Source: Pithys albifrons albifrons
Lineage: Eukaryota; Chordata; Aves; Passeriformes; Thamnophilidae
Length of the DNA: 64,000 nucleotides
NCBI RefSeq assembly: GCF_047495875.1
Contig: NC_092480.1
Location: 5,038,711-5,102,710 of the forward strand
Direction: 5' to 3'
Below are positions 21,529-31,805 of the stretch, one piece after another. The notes under the pieces were generated by a model. It had not been told where the DNA came from. It made no database searches and saw only the letters and a list, made by a program, of their open reading frames with translations. A program made the position numbers and the translations under genes. Each line of letters opens with the position of its first letter. Within the stretch, counting starts at the first letter, position 1.

Positions 21529-22262
21529 AGGGCCTGGAGGGGAGGAGTGTGAGGGCACTGCGGGCACTTGGTGTGTTCAGCTGGAGAGGAGGAGACTGAG
21601 GGGAGACCTCAGTGCAGGGACAACTTCCTCAGGAGGGGCAGAGGAGGGGCAGGCACTGAGCTCTGCCCTGTGGGGACAGGGAAGGGCTGGAGCTGTGTCA
21701 GGGCAGGGACAGCACCCGGGGAAGGGCTGGAGCTGTGCCAGGGCAGGGAGAGCACCCAGGGAAGGGCTGGAGCTGTGCCAGGGCAGGGAGAGCACCCAGG
21801 GAAGGGCTGGAGCTGTGCCAGGGCAGGGACAGCCCCCAGGGAATGGCTGGAACTGTGCCAGGGCAGGGACAGCCCCCAGGGAATGGCTGGAGCTGTGCCA
21901 GGGCAGGGACAGCACCCAGAGAATGGCTGGAGCTGTGTCAGGGCAGGGACAGCACCCAGGGAATGGCTGGAGCTGTGTCAGGGCAGGGACAGCACCCAGG
22001 GAATGGCTGGAGCTGTGCCAGGGCAGGGTCAGGTTGGATCTCAGGCAAAGGCTCTTCCCCCAGAGGGTGGTAGGCACTGACCAGGCTCCCCAGAGCAGTG
22101 GGCACAGCCCCAAGGCTGCCAGAGCTGCAGGAGGGTTTGGATGATGCTCTGGGGCACAGGGGGTGACTCTGGGGATGGGCCTGTGCAGAGCTGAGGGTTG
22201 GACTCCATGATCCCTGTGGGTCCCTTCCAGCTCAGCACATTCTGGGATTCCGATTCTGTGGT
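21529..22262 (+). mobile_element. CR1: CR1 LINE with internal 40-bp tandem array
   Basis: A plus-strand CR1 begins with ORF2-derived sequence (GGCCTGGAGGGGAGGAGTG, GGAGACTGAGGGGAGACCTC). It then enters nine 40-bp units and resumes with the ORF2 C-terminus (RVRLDLRQRLFPQRVVG region at about 22025-22075) and the 3' UTR. The tail is near 22262 (TCCCTTCCAGCTCAGCACATTCTGGGATTC). A minus-strand relative at 62791-63296 carries the same array at the same place. Confidence 0.88.
21681..22029. repeat. 40-bp array inside CR1 ORF2, about 9 copies
   Basis: GCTGGAGCTG-type starts lie exactly 40 bases apart from 21681 to 22001. Unit variants are GAAGGGCTGG in the first half and GAATGGCTGG in the second. 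The unit is not a multiple of three, so each copy shifts the ORF2 frame and the element could not make intact ORF2 protein. Confidence 0.95.
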
Positions 22263-22655
22263 CATGGTACCCTGTGGGGGGTGAAGGATGGTTGAGGCAC
22301 CCAAAATCCTGCAGGAGGACAGCAGGGTGAGGACACCTGCCAGGGGCTGCCTGTCCCCTCCCTTAGGCTGGCAGAGAAAAAACCCACTGATTTTCAGAAC
22401 AGCAGTTCAGCAGCAGATGCTCCAGCAGGGTGAACTCCACAGGTCCCTTCCCATCTCCAAGCCTCAGCTTCCCACTGGAGCAAAGGGAATTCTCACCCAG
22501 AGGGGAATCCCTGGACTTGGCTTCTTGCACACACAAAGCCCCCAGACAGCCCAATGCACAGGGATGTGTTTCTGCAGCCTCCACAAACCACCCTGACACC
22601 ATTTTCCCTCTAGTCCCAGGTAGCAACACTCAGACCCAGCAGATTTCCAGCACTT
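22263..22655. other. Unique sequence, no gene seen
   Basis: No repeat or exon is recognised. Open frames in both directions are short and unlike known proteins. Confidence 0.45.
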
Positions 22656-22745
22656 GGGGACATGGTTTAGTGGTGAACACAGTGCTGGGTTAGTGGTTGG
22701 TCTTCATCTTAGAGGTCTTCTTCAACCTTAATGACTCTGTCACCT
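22656..22745 (+). mobile_element. CR1: Short CR1 3' tail fragment
   Basis: ACATGGTTTAGTGGTGAAC, GTGCTGGGTTAGTGGTTGG and GAGGTCTTCTTCAACCTTAA match the very end of a diverged CR1 subfamily. Only about 90 bases remain. Confidence 0.65.
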
Positions 22746-23603
22746 CCTTAGTCCCCCCATCCCTTGCCACACAGCAGGAGCACTGGGCAGCCCCCACAAC
22801 CCAAACCCCAAGAGCCTCTTCCTGGCACAGCAACCCCATCCCCACCTCTCCAACCCCCTGCCCATCTCTGGCCATGGCTGCGATCCCACAACGTGCCCAC
22901 CAAGCACAGAAACCCAGGAAAGTGTTAAACATTTCAGCAGCACAGAGCCAGGTGGCAACCCAACCAGAGACCCTCCATCTCTCCCTCTCCAGCCCCAAGG
23001 AGACCGAGAAGTGACTGAATGACTCTGGCAATTAACTCCCTTAGTCTCCAACCCGATTCCTTTTAAGGTAAATTTGCCGGCGTTAATGGAAAAGGGTGTT
23101 TTGGTTTTCCATCACCTGCCAAGTCATTTAAAAAATTGTTTTCCCCCTTCTCCCCTCTGCATTCACGACTTAATTGCAACAGCTCTTTGACAGCAGATAG
23201 GTTCCAGTGGGCTGCCACTCCAGATGTCAGGAACATGTTAGCAGGAAGGGGCCCTGTAGGATATTTATGGCTTTAATTCCTCGGTAGAGGGTTTTGTTCT
23301 GTCATGCGGTGACACACGAATTGCTACTCATTTGATCCTGTATTTCCACATCAGTGACACTTCATGAAGGCCTCCTGGCTTTGCTGTACTGTCTGCAGAG
23401 TTGTGGGTCCCTGCTCTGCCAGCCCTGCCCTGGGTGGCTGGAGATGCCTGGAGGGCTGTTCAGCAGCTGAGCTCCCTCCTGGGCAGCCTGGCAGGGGGGA
23501 GTGAGCTGAGAATTGGGCAAAAAACACCCAAAAGTGACTGGAAAGCAGCAGCACAGGTCATTGACCTCCTCCTCTCTATCCTTCTATCCACAAAACTTTG
23601 TGG
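22746..23603. other. Unique sequence with a possible constrained block
   Basis: The part at 23040-23345 is AT-moderate and free of CR1-like text, with TTAATTGC, TTTAAAAAATTG and GGATATTTATGGC motifs. It looks like ordinary non-repetitive DNA of the kind that can hold enhancers. No coding signal is seen. Confidence 0.4.
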
Positions 23604-23610
23604 GGCTTTC

Positions 23611-24327
23611 TGCTGGTTTAAAGGTAAACTGACAGAAGAAACGAGCCCAACACAAAGAGATTATAAATCAGAGTTATAATTTAATAACAATATTCCAATC
23701 AATGCAATGGCACAAAGAGAAATTGGGTTTAACCCCCAAAGCCCAGCAGTCTAACCCAGCCCCCTGGGGCACAAACACATGGGGGTTTGGTGGCCCCTGT
23801 GCTGAGCCCCACGTGGTTCCCTTTAGTCCAAAGGCAAAGGAAGGGACAAAGCTGTTGGTGCAGATGATGGCACAGTCTGGGCCAGAGTGGTGGCTCCTCC
23901 TGGCCAGGGGCTGCTCCTCCTCTGCATCCAGTGAGTGGTCCCAGAAGTGCCCAAAGCCCCAGATTGTGTTCCCTGAGGTTTGGGTGGGAGCCCCCAGTGC
24001 CTCCCCCAGGGCAGGGAGTTCCACCCTGGGGGATCTGACTGTGGCAGTCAGGGGGGATTTTGGAATGGTTGCTGGCCCATGGGCAGAGCTGAGCCCTCAG
24101 GTGGGTGTGGAGGTGCCAAGGAGTCCCTGCAGGGCAGTTCTCCCAGCTCCTCTGCCAGGCTTCTTTCCCAGCCAGCTCCCAGCCTGAGGGCTCAGCTGTG
24201 CCCTGGGCAGCTGCTGCCAATGGGCCATTGGGAACAGTTGCTGGGCAATGGCCCAGAGGGTTTAGAATGCCCAGCTTTGGGCACACCCACACAGGGACAA
24301 ACTGGGCCCACCTGCTCAACTGGGACA
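23611..24327 (-). mobile_element. Solo LTR-like element, copy 1
   Basis: This ~717-base element starts TGCTGG and ends GGGACA, giving TG..CA ends. The flanks share GGCTTTC (23604-23610 and 24328-24334), consistent with a 6-7 bp target-site duplication such as ERVK-type integration makes. An ATTAAA hexamer near the element's own 3' end, read on the minus strand, suggests this orientation. No gag, pol or env remnant is seen beside it. Long frames on both strands (for example 334 codons at 23729-24733) have no viral or host motif. Confidence 0.7.
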
Positions 24328-24679
24328 GGCTTTCACAGTGACCCTCCTGTTCTCTGCTCCCAGAGCTGAGCCCTCCCCTCATCCTGCAGCCAGGAATCTC
24401 CAGTCTGGCTCCACAATCCCCAGTGAAGACACCAAGATGCACCTCACAAAGCCACACCTGCAGCTCAGTAACACTCAGCAAGTGATGTAGAGCCCTGAGC
24501 TGATCATAAATACACACAGGATCAACCCCCAGCTCCAAACTGCTGGAATATTGGCAGCTTGATCCCACATCTGGGAGCAGCCAGCACATTAAGCAATTAC
24601 TCTTCACACAGCACCACTCACACACAAACCTGTGACAAACCACTCCATAAAACACGGGAAGATGAAGGGAAGGGACTCC
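24328..24679. other. Unique sequence, no gene seen
   Basis: It lies between the LTR-like element and a CR1 tail. No repeat or exon is recognised. Confidence 0.45.
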
Positions 24680-24815
24680 AGAAAAGCTGTGGCTGCCCCA
24701 TCCTTGGAAGTGTTCAAGGCTAAGCTGGAACAACCTGGTCTAGTGGAAGGTGGAGCTGGAGCAAGATGAGCTTTAAGGTCTCCTCCAACCCAAACCATTC
24801 TGGGATTCTGTGATT
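24680..24815 (+). mobile_element. CR1: Short CR1 3' fragment
   Basis: AAGCTGTGGCTGCCCCATCC is followed by TGGTCTAGTGGAAGGTGG, GATGAGCTTTAAGGTC and the tail CATTCTGGGATTCTGTGATT. Confidence 0.85.
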
Positions 24816-25749
24816 CCCATTTGGACTGGAAATGGGCTAAGGCAGGTTTGCCAAAAAGAGGAAAAACCACCCCAAAATCCCACTGTGGTCCCCACTGAGC
24901 ATATTCCCTGTTTTCTGACAGAGGGAAGGAGCTCTGCTGCTGAGGAGAGCCCTGTGTTTGGGGATGGCTTTTCCTTCAGCTCTGACAGAAACCAGCCCTC
25001 TGCTCACAGAGAGCCATTCCCTGCTCCTCTGGGACAGTCTGGGAGCCAACACATCCACCCAGCTCCTGCTCCTTAATCCAAAATCACCCTTTAAATTAAG
25101 GAACATCCCAAGAGACAGCAGATGGTGTGTGATGGGACTGAACCCCCTCCTCCATCCCTGGGCACCGAGGGCAGGAGCAGGATGGGAGATGATGTCACCC
25201 TGACCTGCCAGAGCAGTGAATTCCCACCATTTCCCAGCTCTGAACTGCCTGAGAACGGCAATAAATAAAAAAGATTCCTCCTGCTTTCTGTCGGCTGCAG
25301 TTTATACACAAAAACAAACACACACAAACACTGCCATTATTTTGCCAAAACAATTAACTCGGGAAGCACCAACCCTCTGCTTTCCTCTCACCATTCTGGG
25401 AAGAAATTGGCTTTGCTGAATGCAGGGGTTTGATTTTCCCTTCTCCAACAGCCACATCTGCAGGCAGATTGGGCTCTCCCTGCTTTCCCTGGACAAGAAA
25501 TCTTGCTGGAGCATTGAGATTTCCCTGGCTGATGGAGCCACAGCCTGGGAAGCTCCAGAGTGTCCTTCCCTCCATCAGCACATCCCCTTCCACCAGGCAG
25601 CTCACCAGCAAGCCCAGGAAAACGGGATGGGGAGCAAGGAAAAAGGCTGGAGAGGACTGGGGGTGACAGCACAAGCCAGCCCAGCTCCAGGTCTTCTTGG
25701 AGCACATCAAAAATGCTGTGGTTACGTGATACAAAGCACCAGCAAGGAA
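24816..25749. other. Unique sequence, no gene seen
   Basis: No repeat is recognised before the 24-bp array. AT-rich stretches at 25255-25360 hold AATAAATAAAAA and CACACAAACA motifs. Confidence 0.45.
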
Positions 25750-26806
25750 TGAAGTCACCGTGCCATGGAGGAATGAAGTCACTGTGGCATAGAGGAATAA
25801 AATCACTGTGCCATGAAGGAATAAAGTCCCTGTGCCATGGAGGAATAAAATCAGTCTGCCATGAAGGAATAAAACCACTGTGCCATGGAGGAATAAAATC
25901 AGTGTGCCATGGAGGAATAAAATCAGTGTGCCATGAAGGAATAAAGTCACTGTGCCATGAAGGAATAAAGTCCCTGTGCCATGGAGGAATAAATTCACTG
26001 TGCCATGAAGGAATAAAATCAGTCTGCCATGAAGGAATAAAGCCACTGTGCCATGGAGGAATAAAGCCACTGTGCCATCAATGAATAAAGTCACTGTGCC
26101 ATCAAGGAATAAAACCACTGTGCCCTTGAGGAATAAAGTCACTGTGCCATGAAGGAATAAAGTCACTGTGCCATCAAGGAATAAAACCACTGTGCCCTTG
26201 AGGAGTAAACTCATTGTGCCATGGAATAAAGTCACTGTGCCATCAAGGAATGAAGACATCGTGCCATCATGGAATAAAGCCACAGTGCCATTGAGGAATA
26301 AAGTCATTGTGCCATCAAGGAATAAAAACACTGTGCCCTGAAGGAATAAAGCCAATGTACCATTGAGGAATAAAGTTCCTGTATCATCAAATACTAAAGT
26401 CATTGTGCCATGAAGGAATAAAGTCCCTGTGCCATTGAGCATTAAGGTCCCTGTGCCATCAGGAATAAAGTCCCTGTGCCATCAGGAATAAAGTCCCTGT
26501 GCCATCAAGGAATAAAGTCCCTGTGCCATCAGGAGTAAAGTCCCTGTGCCATTGAGCAATAAAGTCCCTGTGCCATCAAAGAATAAAGTCCCTGTGCCAT
26601 TGAGCAATAAAGTCCCTGTGCCATCAAGGAATAAAGTCCCTGTGCCATTGAGCAATAAAGTCCCTGTGCCATCAAGGAATAAAGTCCCTGTGCCATTGAG
26701 CAATAAAGTCCCTGTGCCATCAAGGAATAAAGTCACTGTGCCATCAGGAATAAAGTCACTGTGCCATCAGGAATAAAGTCACTGTGCCATCAAAGAATAG
26801 AGTCCC
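25750..26806. repeat. 24-bp minisatellite with AATAAA in most units
   Basis: About 44 units of TCACTGTGCCATGAAGG + AATAAAG. Earlier units mostly carry ATGGAGG or ATGAAGG, later ones ATCAAGG or ATTGAGC, so the array evolved directionally. On the plus strand almost every unit supplies a canonical polyadenylation hexamer AATAAA. The unit is divisible by three, which explains the 174- and 362-codon frames across it. Confidence 0.96.
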
Positions 26807-27189
26807 TGTGCCATCACACATTTGCTCAGTGGTTTCAGGCACGTTGACTTTGCCCCAGCCCATGTCAGTGAGTGCAGCTCTAACAGGAGGGAGGTGTCCC
26901 CTGAGTGCCCAGGGCAGTGTCCTCACAGAGCTCAGGGCTCTGCTGGCCTCAGCATATTGAATAAATCCTGGGAAAAGAACTGGGAGGGGACATCAGCCCT
27001 TTCAGAGGGGAGGAGGGAGGATGGCAGAGCCATGCAGCTCTTCCAAGGAGTGTTCTGCAGAGAGCCCTGAGCTCCTGGGTCAGGCACAAGGAGTTTGGGG
27101 CTCTCAAGTGGATTCCTCGTGCCTGGGGACTGTGATGCTGAAGGGGCTGCTGCTCAATCTCCATGGAGAAGTGGCATCAGGAGTGGCTT
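26807..27189. other. Unique sequence, no gene seen
   Basis: It follows the AATAAA array. No repeat or exon is recognised. Confidence 0.4.
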
Positions 27190-27387
27190 TAAACTAAAAG
27201 AGGGTTAGATGGTCAGGAGAAATCCTTCCCTGTGAGGGTGGTGAGGGCCTGGCACAAGCTCAAGGCCAGGCTGGATGGGGCTTGGAGCCACCTGGGATAG
27301 TGGAAGCTGTTCCTGCCTGTGGCAGGGGCCGGGACAGGATGAGCTTTAAGGTCCCTTCTCAACCCAAACCATTCTGGGATTCTGGAA
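27190..27387 (+). mobile_element. CR1: CR1 LINE 3' fragment
   Basis: CCTTCCCTGTGAGGGTGGTG, CTGGATGGGGCTTGGAGCC, GGATGAGCTTTAAGGTCCC and a tail at CATTCTGGGATTCTGG identify a 5'-truncated plus-strand CR1. Confidence 0.85.
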
Positions 27388-28263
27388 CATCACAAAAGCC
27401 CCACCACTCCCACCAGCACAAACTGGACCCACACCTCTCCTTCACCCACAACCCCTCCAGCACCTTCTGTGTCCCAGGCATGGAGCCCTCTGGGGGCTCA
27501 TTGACTCCTTTTCCCAACTCTTCTCCATCCTCAGGCACGGCCATTCCTCTTGCAGAGGATGCAGAAGAGCCATTCAGGCTTGGGCTATTAATTAAAACCC
27601 AGTAACACTAATTTTACTGCCAAGCTGGAAGATCCTTACTGCATTTTATTAGGTAATTGCCACTTGTAAGGGGCTTAAATTGATGTCTTTATTAGGCTAT
27701 GCAATCCAGGATAGTTATGATAATAACTGAAATCATATCCTGTAAATGTTCAGTCAGCTCCAGACATTGCTCCAGCTGAACTGGGAATTGCTTCCCACTC
27801 AGAGACTCCAATTCCAGGGCACAGACACCCCAAATTTCCAGAAATAATGTGTTTCTGGCCTATGTCTAAGTGAGGTGAAATGGAAAACCAAAGGGAAGTC
27901 AGGACTGGCCTCTGCTCGCCCCAAAATGTTGGATTTTCACTCTTTTTTTTGTGTTCCCTTTGGATCTGTTCTCCAGCATGGGGAAAGGAGGCACCTGCAG
28001 TGCTGAGCCACTCAAAGCTGAGCTCTAAAGCCAAAGCATTTGGGTTTTTAGGGGAGTTTTGTCCTCCTTCAGGGAGCTGATTGGTGTCAATCTGCATCTC
28101 CAGGTCTCTCTTTGGAGGGATAACATTTCCCAGCAGATCTTGTGCACCTTTCCCTCAGGAGAGACCTTTGGAAGGTGCTTTTCACTGGAGCATCTGAGCA
28201 CATTCCAAACATGCCTTGGATGTGTGTGAGAGCTGGTTGGAATATTGGGGAGAGAACTGGGAT
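27388..28263. other. Unique sequence, AT-rich in the centre
   Basis: The block 27570-27760 is AT-rich with repeated homeodomain-like cores (TTAATTAAA, TAATTTTA, GGTAATTGCC, GATAATAAC). It is a candidate conserved non-coding element, but this is inference from composition only. Confidence 0.4.
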
Positions 28264-28524
28264 AGGGAGAGGAGAGGAGAGGAGAGGAGAGGAGAGGAGA
28301 GGAGAGGAGAGGAGAGGAGAGGAGAGGAGAGGAGAGGAGAGGAGAGGGAGAGGAGAGGAGAGGAGAGGAGAGGAGAGGAGAGGAGAGGAGAGGAGAGGAG
28401 AGGAGAGGAGAGGAGAGGAGAGGAGAGAGAGAGGAGAGGAGAGGAGAGGAGAGGAGAGGAGAGGAGAGGAGAGGAGAGGAGAGGAGAGGAGAGGAGAGGA
28501 GAGGAGAGGAGAGGAGAGGAGAGG
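28264..28524. repeat. GGAGA pentanucleotide microsatellite
   Basis: About 260 bases of pure purine on the plus strand, made of GGAGA units with two small phase breaks (about 28344 and 28427). It is a mirror-repeat-rich homopurine tract of a kind able to form triplex DNA. Confidence 0.97.
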
Positions 28525-28785
28525 GATTCCAGGGAGAAGCAGAGAACAGGGATGCCAGGGAGGGGAGAGAGCAGAGATGCCAGGGAGGGGAGAGAGCAGG
28601 GATGGCAGGGAGGGGAGAGAGCAGGGATGCCAGGGAGGGGAGAGAGCAGGGATGCCAGGGAGGGGAGAGAGCAGGGATGGCAGGGAGGGCAGAGAACAGG
28701 GATGGCAGGGAGGGGAGAGAACAGGGATGCCAGGGAGGGAGAGAGCAGGGATGCCAGGGAGAGGACAGAACAACGGTGCCAGGGA
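28525..28785. repeat. 25-bp purine-rich minisatellite, about 10 copies
   Basis: GCAGGGATGCCAGGGAGG-type units recur every 25 bases (for example 28571, 28596, 28621, 28646). It directly continues the GGAGA tract, which probably seeded it. Confidence 0.93.
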
Positions 28786-29388
28786 GCAGCAGAGCTGCCA
28801 TGGTCACCAGGCAGCGATGACTAAGTTTAAAAAGCAAACTCAAATTAACCCAGGAGGTTTGAAACCTGGGAAATTGCAGGTTCCCTGCACTAACAGGGGC
28901 CCGGGGTCTCCCGTTTCCCACCAGGCTCCTCTCACGGCTTGTGGCAGAGCCGACCCCGACTGATACATTTACAGCGACAGAGCAAATAACCGCCGGCAAT
29001 GAGAGGATTCACCTGCGAGGTGTTTAAAGCGATTCCCCAAACAGGGCGCGGTGTTGCCATCGTGAACAGGAGCCTCAACACCTCCTGATTTCCCCCTTCC
29101 CGCCCCCTCCGCTTTCACAGCCGGGTGTCCCAGCTATTAGGGAACAAAAGGAAGCTGCCTTTTAAATCTCCTTGGCTGGGGTAGATAGATGGTTTCTCCT
29201 CCGAAGCTGGTTCACATAAAAGCATCTCAGCACGGGGCCGTAAATCTGCCCCGCACCAGCTTTTATGGGAGCTGGGCCGGGCCCAGGACTAAATTACCAT
29301 TTATTTGTTTGCTGCCTCCAAATGTTTTTATAAAACACCATTTCTGCTCGGAGGGGAGGGCTGGAATCCCTGAATGTGCTTTGGGAGG
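28786..29388. other. Unique sequence, moderately CpG-rich
   Basis: CpG sites cluster at 28895-29110 (GGCCCGGGGTC, ACCGCCGGC, GGGCGCGGTG, CGCCCCCTCCGC). It could be a small CpG island or regulatory element. No first exon is recognisable. Confidence 0.4.
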
Positions 29389-29909
29389 GATGGGCAGAGC
29401 AGAGGTGCCACCTCTGAGCTGATCCATCCATGGGACGCCAGGGAGGGACTGGGCAGAGCAGAGGTGCCACCTCTGAGCTGATCCATCCATGGGATGCCAG
29501 GGAGGGATGGGCAGAGGTGGCACCTCTGAGCTGATCCATCCATGGGATGCCAGGGAGGGACTGGACAGAGCAGAGGTGCCACCTCTGAGCTGATCCATCC
29601 ATGGGATGCCAGGGAGGGACTGGGCAGAGGTGGCACCTCTGAGCTGATCCATCCATGGGATGCCAGGGAGGGGCAGAGCAGAGGTGGCACCTCTAGGTCA
29701 AGCTGAGGTGATCCACCCATGGGATGCCAGGAAGGGGCAGAGCAGAGGTGGCACCTCTGAGCTGATCCATCCATGGGATGCCAGGGAGGGATGGGCAGAG
29801 GTGGCACCTCTGAGCTGATCCATCCATGGGATGCCAGGGAGGGATGGGCAGAGCAGAGGTGGCACCTCTGAGCTGATCCATCCATAGGATGCCAGGGAGG
29901 GATGGGCAG
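29389..29909. repeat. 54-62 bp minisatellite, about 9 copies
   Basis: Units of GGGCAGAGCAGAGGTGCC, ACCTCTGAGCTGATCC and ATCCATGGGATGCCAGGG recur from 29389. Each holds the near-palindrome GAGGTGNCACCTC. Length differences come mainly from presence or absence of an AGCA insert. The WISSEVPPL- and MDGSAQRC-type frames are repeat artefacts. Confidence 0.94.
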
Positions 29910-30486
29910 GATGGAGCTGATGGAGAGTCAGGAGCCTCATCCTGCAGCTCCTGAGGGTCTAAGCTCCCACTGCTCTCTGAATAATTACACAATAAATAAT
30001 TCCCAGCACCCCCTGAATATCCCTGAGTTCCACAACTTCCATAAACTGAGGCACAGAGTGGGTTTTACTTCCCAAAATCCTCGTAGTAGACGAGCAGGAG
30101 GTTTGCTCTTGTCTCCCCCCCACCCTCTGAGGCAGCACCTTCACACCCAGGAGCAGTTATTGCAAGATAAAGGGAATCAGGGTTGGGATTTAACCAAATG
30201 TTTTGCCTCCCTTTCAGGCTTTTATCCTTTCTATTTGTTGGAAAAGGGAAAAGCAACATTTCAAACAGGAGGTCAGTGGAACCAAGTGCTGCTTCCATTA
30301 ATAATTGAGACTGTTATGCATTTTTAAACTGATTTTCTTTTCCCAGACAAACCACAGAAAATGGCCAAGTGTTTGAGGTTTCTTTATGAAAAGCCTCCCC
30401 TGGTTCCTGCCTCCAATCCCGGGGTTAGCACAGTAGAAGTGGGATATCCCCAACCCACTGTGGAGCTCCTGGATCAAGCACAGCCC
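29910..30486. other. Unique sequence, no gene seen
   Basis: AT-rich at 29980-30010 and 30295-30330. No repeat or exon is recognised before the TCC tract. Confidence 0.4.
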
Positions 30487-30731
30487 CATCCTCCTCCTCC
30501 TCCTCCTTCTTCTCCTCCTCCTCTTCCTTCTTCTCCTCCTCCTCCTCCTCCTCCTCCTCCTCCTCCTCCTCCTCCTCCTCCTCCTCCTCCTCCTCCTCCT
30601 TCTCCTCTTCCTCCTCCTCCTCCTCCTCCTCTTCTTCCTCCTGCTCCTCCTCCTTCTCCTCCTCCTCCTCCTCCTCCTCCTCCTCCTTCTCCTCCTCCTC
30701 CTCTTCCTCCTCCTCTTTCTCCTCCTCCTCC

Positions 30732-30763
<32 letters not shown>

Positions 30764-30913
30764 CTCCTCTTTCTTCTCCTCCTCCTCCTCCTCCTCCTCC
30801 TCCTCCTCCTCCTCCTCCTCCTCCCCCTTCTCCTCCTCTTCCTCCTCCTCCTTCTCCTCCTCCTCCTCCTCCCTCCTCACCCTCCTCCTCCTCCTCCTCC
30901 TCCTCCTCCTCCC
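30487..30913. repeat. TCC/TTC trinucleotide polypyrimidine tract
   Basis: About 430 bases are almost purely pyrimidine on the plus strand, mainly TCC triplets with TTC and CTT interruptions. Translation gives poly-proline/serine on one strand and poly-glutamate/glycine on the other. A single frame at 30361-31011 spans it but has no sign of being a real gene. Confidence 0.97.
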
Positions 30914-31770
30914 CTTCATCCTTTACAGGTTCCTGCACCAAGGCAAAGATCCCAAGGAAGAGTCAAACCCTGTTTTCCCCCCAGGCAAAGCCCTCAGCCC
31001 TCCCTCGTTGATCTGCTCTCCACAAAACCCTTCCCTTTGCCTCGCAGGTGGTTTTACAGCCTCCTGCCCCCCTCTTCTAATAATCAATATTGATTTTCCT
31101 GCCTCTGTTCTTATCCCAGTGAAAAGATTTATCTCCTGGTTTCGCAGCACGTGGTGGTTTATAGCACAAGCCCTGAATTTTTCCTCCTCCTCGGGATAAT
31201 TATCTGTCCCCCCTGACGAGCCAAGGGGCTAATTCCATATTGGAAAATGATCATCAGCTTTTAGGGAGAGGTGTTTAGGTCATGACCAGGGGGGACACTG
31301 GTCCAGCAGAGCCACGTCCCTCGTGGCACACCCTTGGCCTTGCTCTTTTCCCACTTATTCCCACCACCTCCTGCATTTTAGGCTTTTCCATCAGCCCCAG
31401 TGCCAGCTGACCCCTGTGGCACCACGACTGTGCCACCCCCTGCCCCCAATTAGCAGAGCAGCCCATGTGAAACACACGCTTGACGTTGATATGATTTAAC
31501 ATTAATAACCAGGTTTCAAATATTTATTGCAATGGCTGTTTTTAATAAATATTTCATGAACACCAATTTTTTTCCATTTTTTTCCCCCTCTCTCTCCATC
31601 CATTGCCAGCTTTGTGGCCTTAATTTGCCTTAATGAGAATAAAAATCACTCTGATAAATTGCTCCTTTGCAAATGCAAAGGACGTGAGAGCAACACTTTG
31701 CCTGAGTTATTTCTCATGGAGAGCTGGAGTGCTTGCAAAGAGATTCCATGGGATATCTCCCTCCTCATCA
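30914..31770. other. Unique sequence, AT-rich in part
   Basis: At 31077-31101 it contains TAATAATCAATATTGATT followed by TTCCTG, also present at 40958-40982. The part at 31490-31660 is AT-rich. No gene is seen. It may hold non-coding regulatory DNA. Confidence 0.45.
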
Positions 31771-31805
31771 CAGCCTGGAGCATCCTGGGCTAGTGGAAGG
31801 AGCCC
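31771..31805 (+). mobile_element. CR1: CR1 stub interrupted by LTR
   Basis: GGAGCATCCTGGGCTAGTGG then AAGGAGCCC resembles the CR1 3' segment GCAACCTGGGATAGTGGAAGG. It stops abruptly at the start of the LTR-like element. Confidence 0.5.

Noticed and set aside
23729..24733. 334-codon minus-strand frame and similar frames in the other LTR-like copies
   Set aside because: Both strands are open over the same GC-rich element, the frame is not kept to equal length among the three copies, and no viral or host motif is visible. An LTR is the better reading.
25560..26442. 174- and 362-codon frames of eight-residue repeats
   Set aside because: The 24-bp unit is divisible by three, so open frames persist on both strands without selection.
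30361..31011. Proline/serine-rich 216-codon frame, or glutamate-rich frame on the other strand
   Set aside because: It comes from a TCC trinucleotide tract; the non-repeat ends are short and unrecognised.
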